Assembly: GCA_964007475.1 (NCBI GenBank)
Contig: OZ023275.1
Span: 5,456,001-5,520,000, forward strand
Length of the DNA: 64,000 nucleotides
Source of the DNA: Hybos culiciformis
Taxonomy: Eukaryota; Arthropoda; Insecta; Diptera; Hybotidae
Direction: 5' to 3'
Shown here: piece after piece, positions 63,086 to 64,000 of the stretch
Position numbering within the stretch: position 1 is the first letter of the stretch
Layout of the letters: each line of letters opens with the position of its first letter
Translations under genes and position numbers: made by a program
Notes under the pieces: model-generated
Database searches by the model: none
What the model was told of the DNA's origin: nothing
Seen by the model: only the letters and a program-made list of their open reading frames with translations

Positions 63086-64000
63086 ATAATAAAATATTCT
63101 TCTTTTTTATTTTGAAAATCTGGGTGAAAAGTTTAGCAGGTCAAAAAAATCACGATAAAAAGTAAATGTAAGAAATTATTTATCATCATTTATTTTATTA
63201 AAAAATTTAAAGATTAAAATAATAAATCGTGTGAATTGATATTTATCTAAAAAATTCAAAAATATGAAAAATATTAAAAGTATCTATAATGTGCAGTTAA
63301 TGAAGAATTATTATGTCAATCGTGTTATAAAATTTAATGTTCTTAAAATTGTTAAGTCTTGTATTCTTTTTTTTTTGGGAGTTGATCCTTTATTATTAGC
63401 ATATTTGGGCTTATCTTGAGACGTAGAAATTGCATTCATAAAATTAATTTATTTATTTACATTATTTATAAAAACATTTAATACCACAACTTATGTATAG
63501 CATATTATAATATTATATGATATCGTAAAACAAATAAGTCTGTACGAACTTGATGTAACCTCATATGAAAGCTATGTATTTTATTTTAATCAACATTTTT
63601 ATAATACATATATTAATTTTTTTTATGTAACTATAATTTTATCTAACAATAAGCCCCACAAATTCCTCGAATTCAGAATTTTAAAATGAAAACTAAAATC
63701 AACAGCTGAAAAATAAAATCAACTAAAAGTAACGCCTCAAAAGTTCTAAAAACTCTTGTAGATAAATTTACTTTCCGTTCACAGATCAAAGTAGGACTAG
63801 ACTCAGAATGAAGATATTAAACATATTTATTTTATATCAAAATCATAGAGCACTTCTGTTCCTTTCTTTTATTTATATTTCAATTTCAAAAAATTCATTC
63901 ATTTTATGAATTTATATCAAAGTCAACAATTTTGATGGAATAAATTATATCAATCATTTTACTATCTCTATTATTATTTTTTTACTTATTTTAGACTTCT
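63086..64000. other. A+T-rich region without recognised features
   Basis: Nothing beyond short simple repeats was seen up to the window end. Confidence 0.5.

Overview
The window looks like an extremely A+T-rich insect nuclear contig. The evidence is split genes with GT..AG introns, an axonemal dynein heavy chain, hAT-type DNA transposons, a tRNA-derived SINE and long gene-poor stretches full of homopolymers. The order of insect cannot be fixed from the sequence alone. No operon, CRISPR array, rRNA gene or intact tRNA gene was seen.

Layout. (1) Positions 1-6449, + strand: the 3' part of a dynein heavy chain gene of the single-headed inner-arm DNAH3/7/12 type. It runs from the start of the stalk, through the microtubule-binding domain and AAA5, to AAA6, the C-terminal domain and the stop codon. 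A 200-base assembly gap (3485-3684) and several frame breaks just before it interrupt the reading between AAA5 and AAA6. (2) Positions 6710-10099: two hAT-type elements. The first is a short element with perfect 8-bp target duplications. The second is a 2.1-kb decayed element that keeps the end of a transposase and carries two nested inverted-repeat elements. (3) About 11640-11762 and 20095-20287: two copies of a tRNA-derived SINE. The second lies inside another decayed hAT element (20044-21075), which also holds a nested hAT MITE (20580-21016). (4) Positions 31445-52611, - strand: a two-exon gene for a secreted, low-complexity 294-residue protein of unknown function, split by a 20.3-kb intron. 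The intron holds a fold-back element and an array of inverted short repeats. (5) Positions 52612-64000: upstream sequence of that gene with CRE-like sites, hairpin elements near 59 kb, and a 770-bp hAT derivative (62308-63077) with perfect 8-bp target duplications.

The two host genes are unrelated. One encodes a cytoplasmic ciliary or flagellar motor, in insects expected in sperm and mechanosensory cilia. The other encodes an exported protein. Recognisable mobile DNA is almost entirely class II, mainly hAT, plus one SINE family. No retrotransposon coding sequence was recognised. The most informative observations are the layered nested insertions, the frame breaks in the dynein gene beside the gap, and the orphan-like secreted protein.
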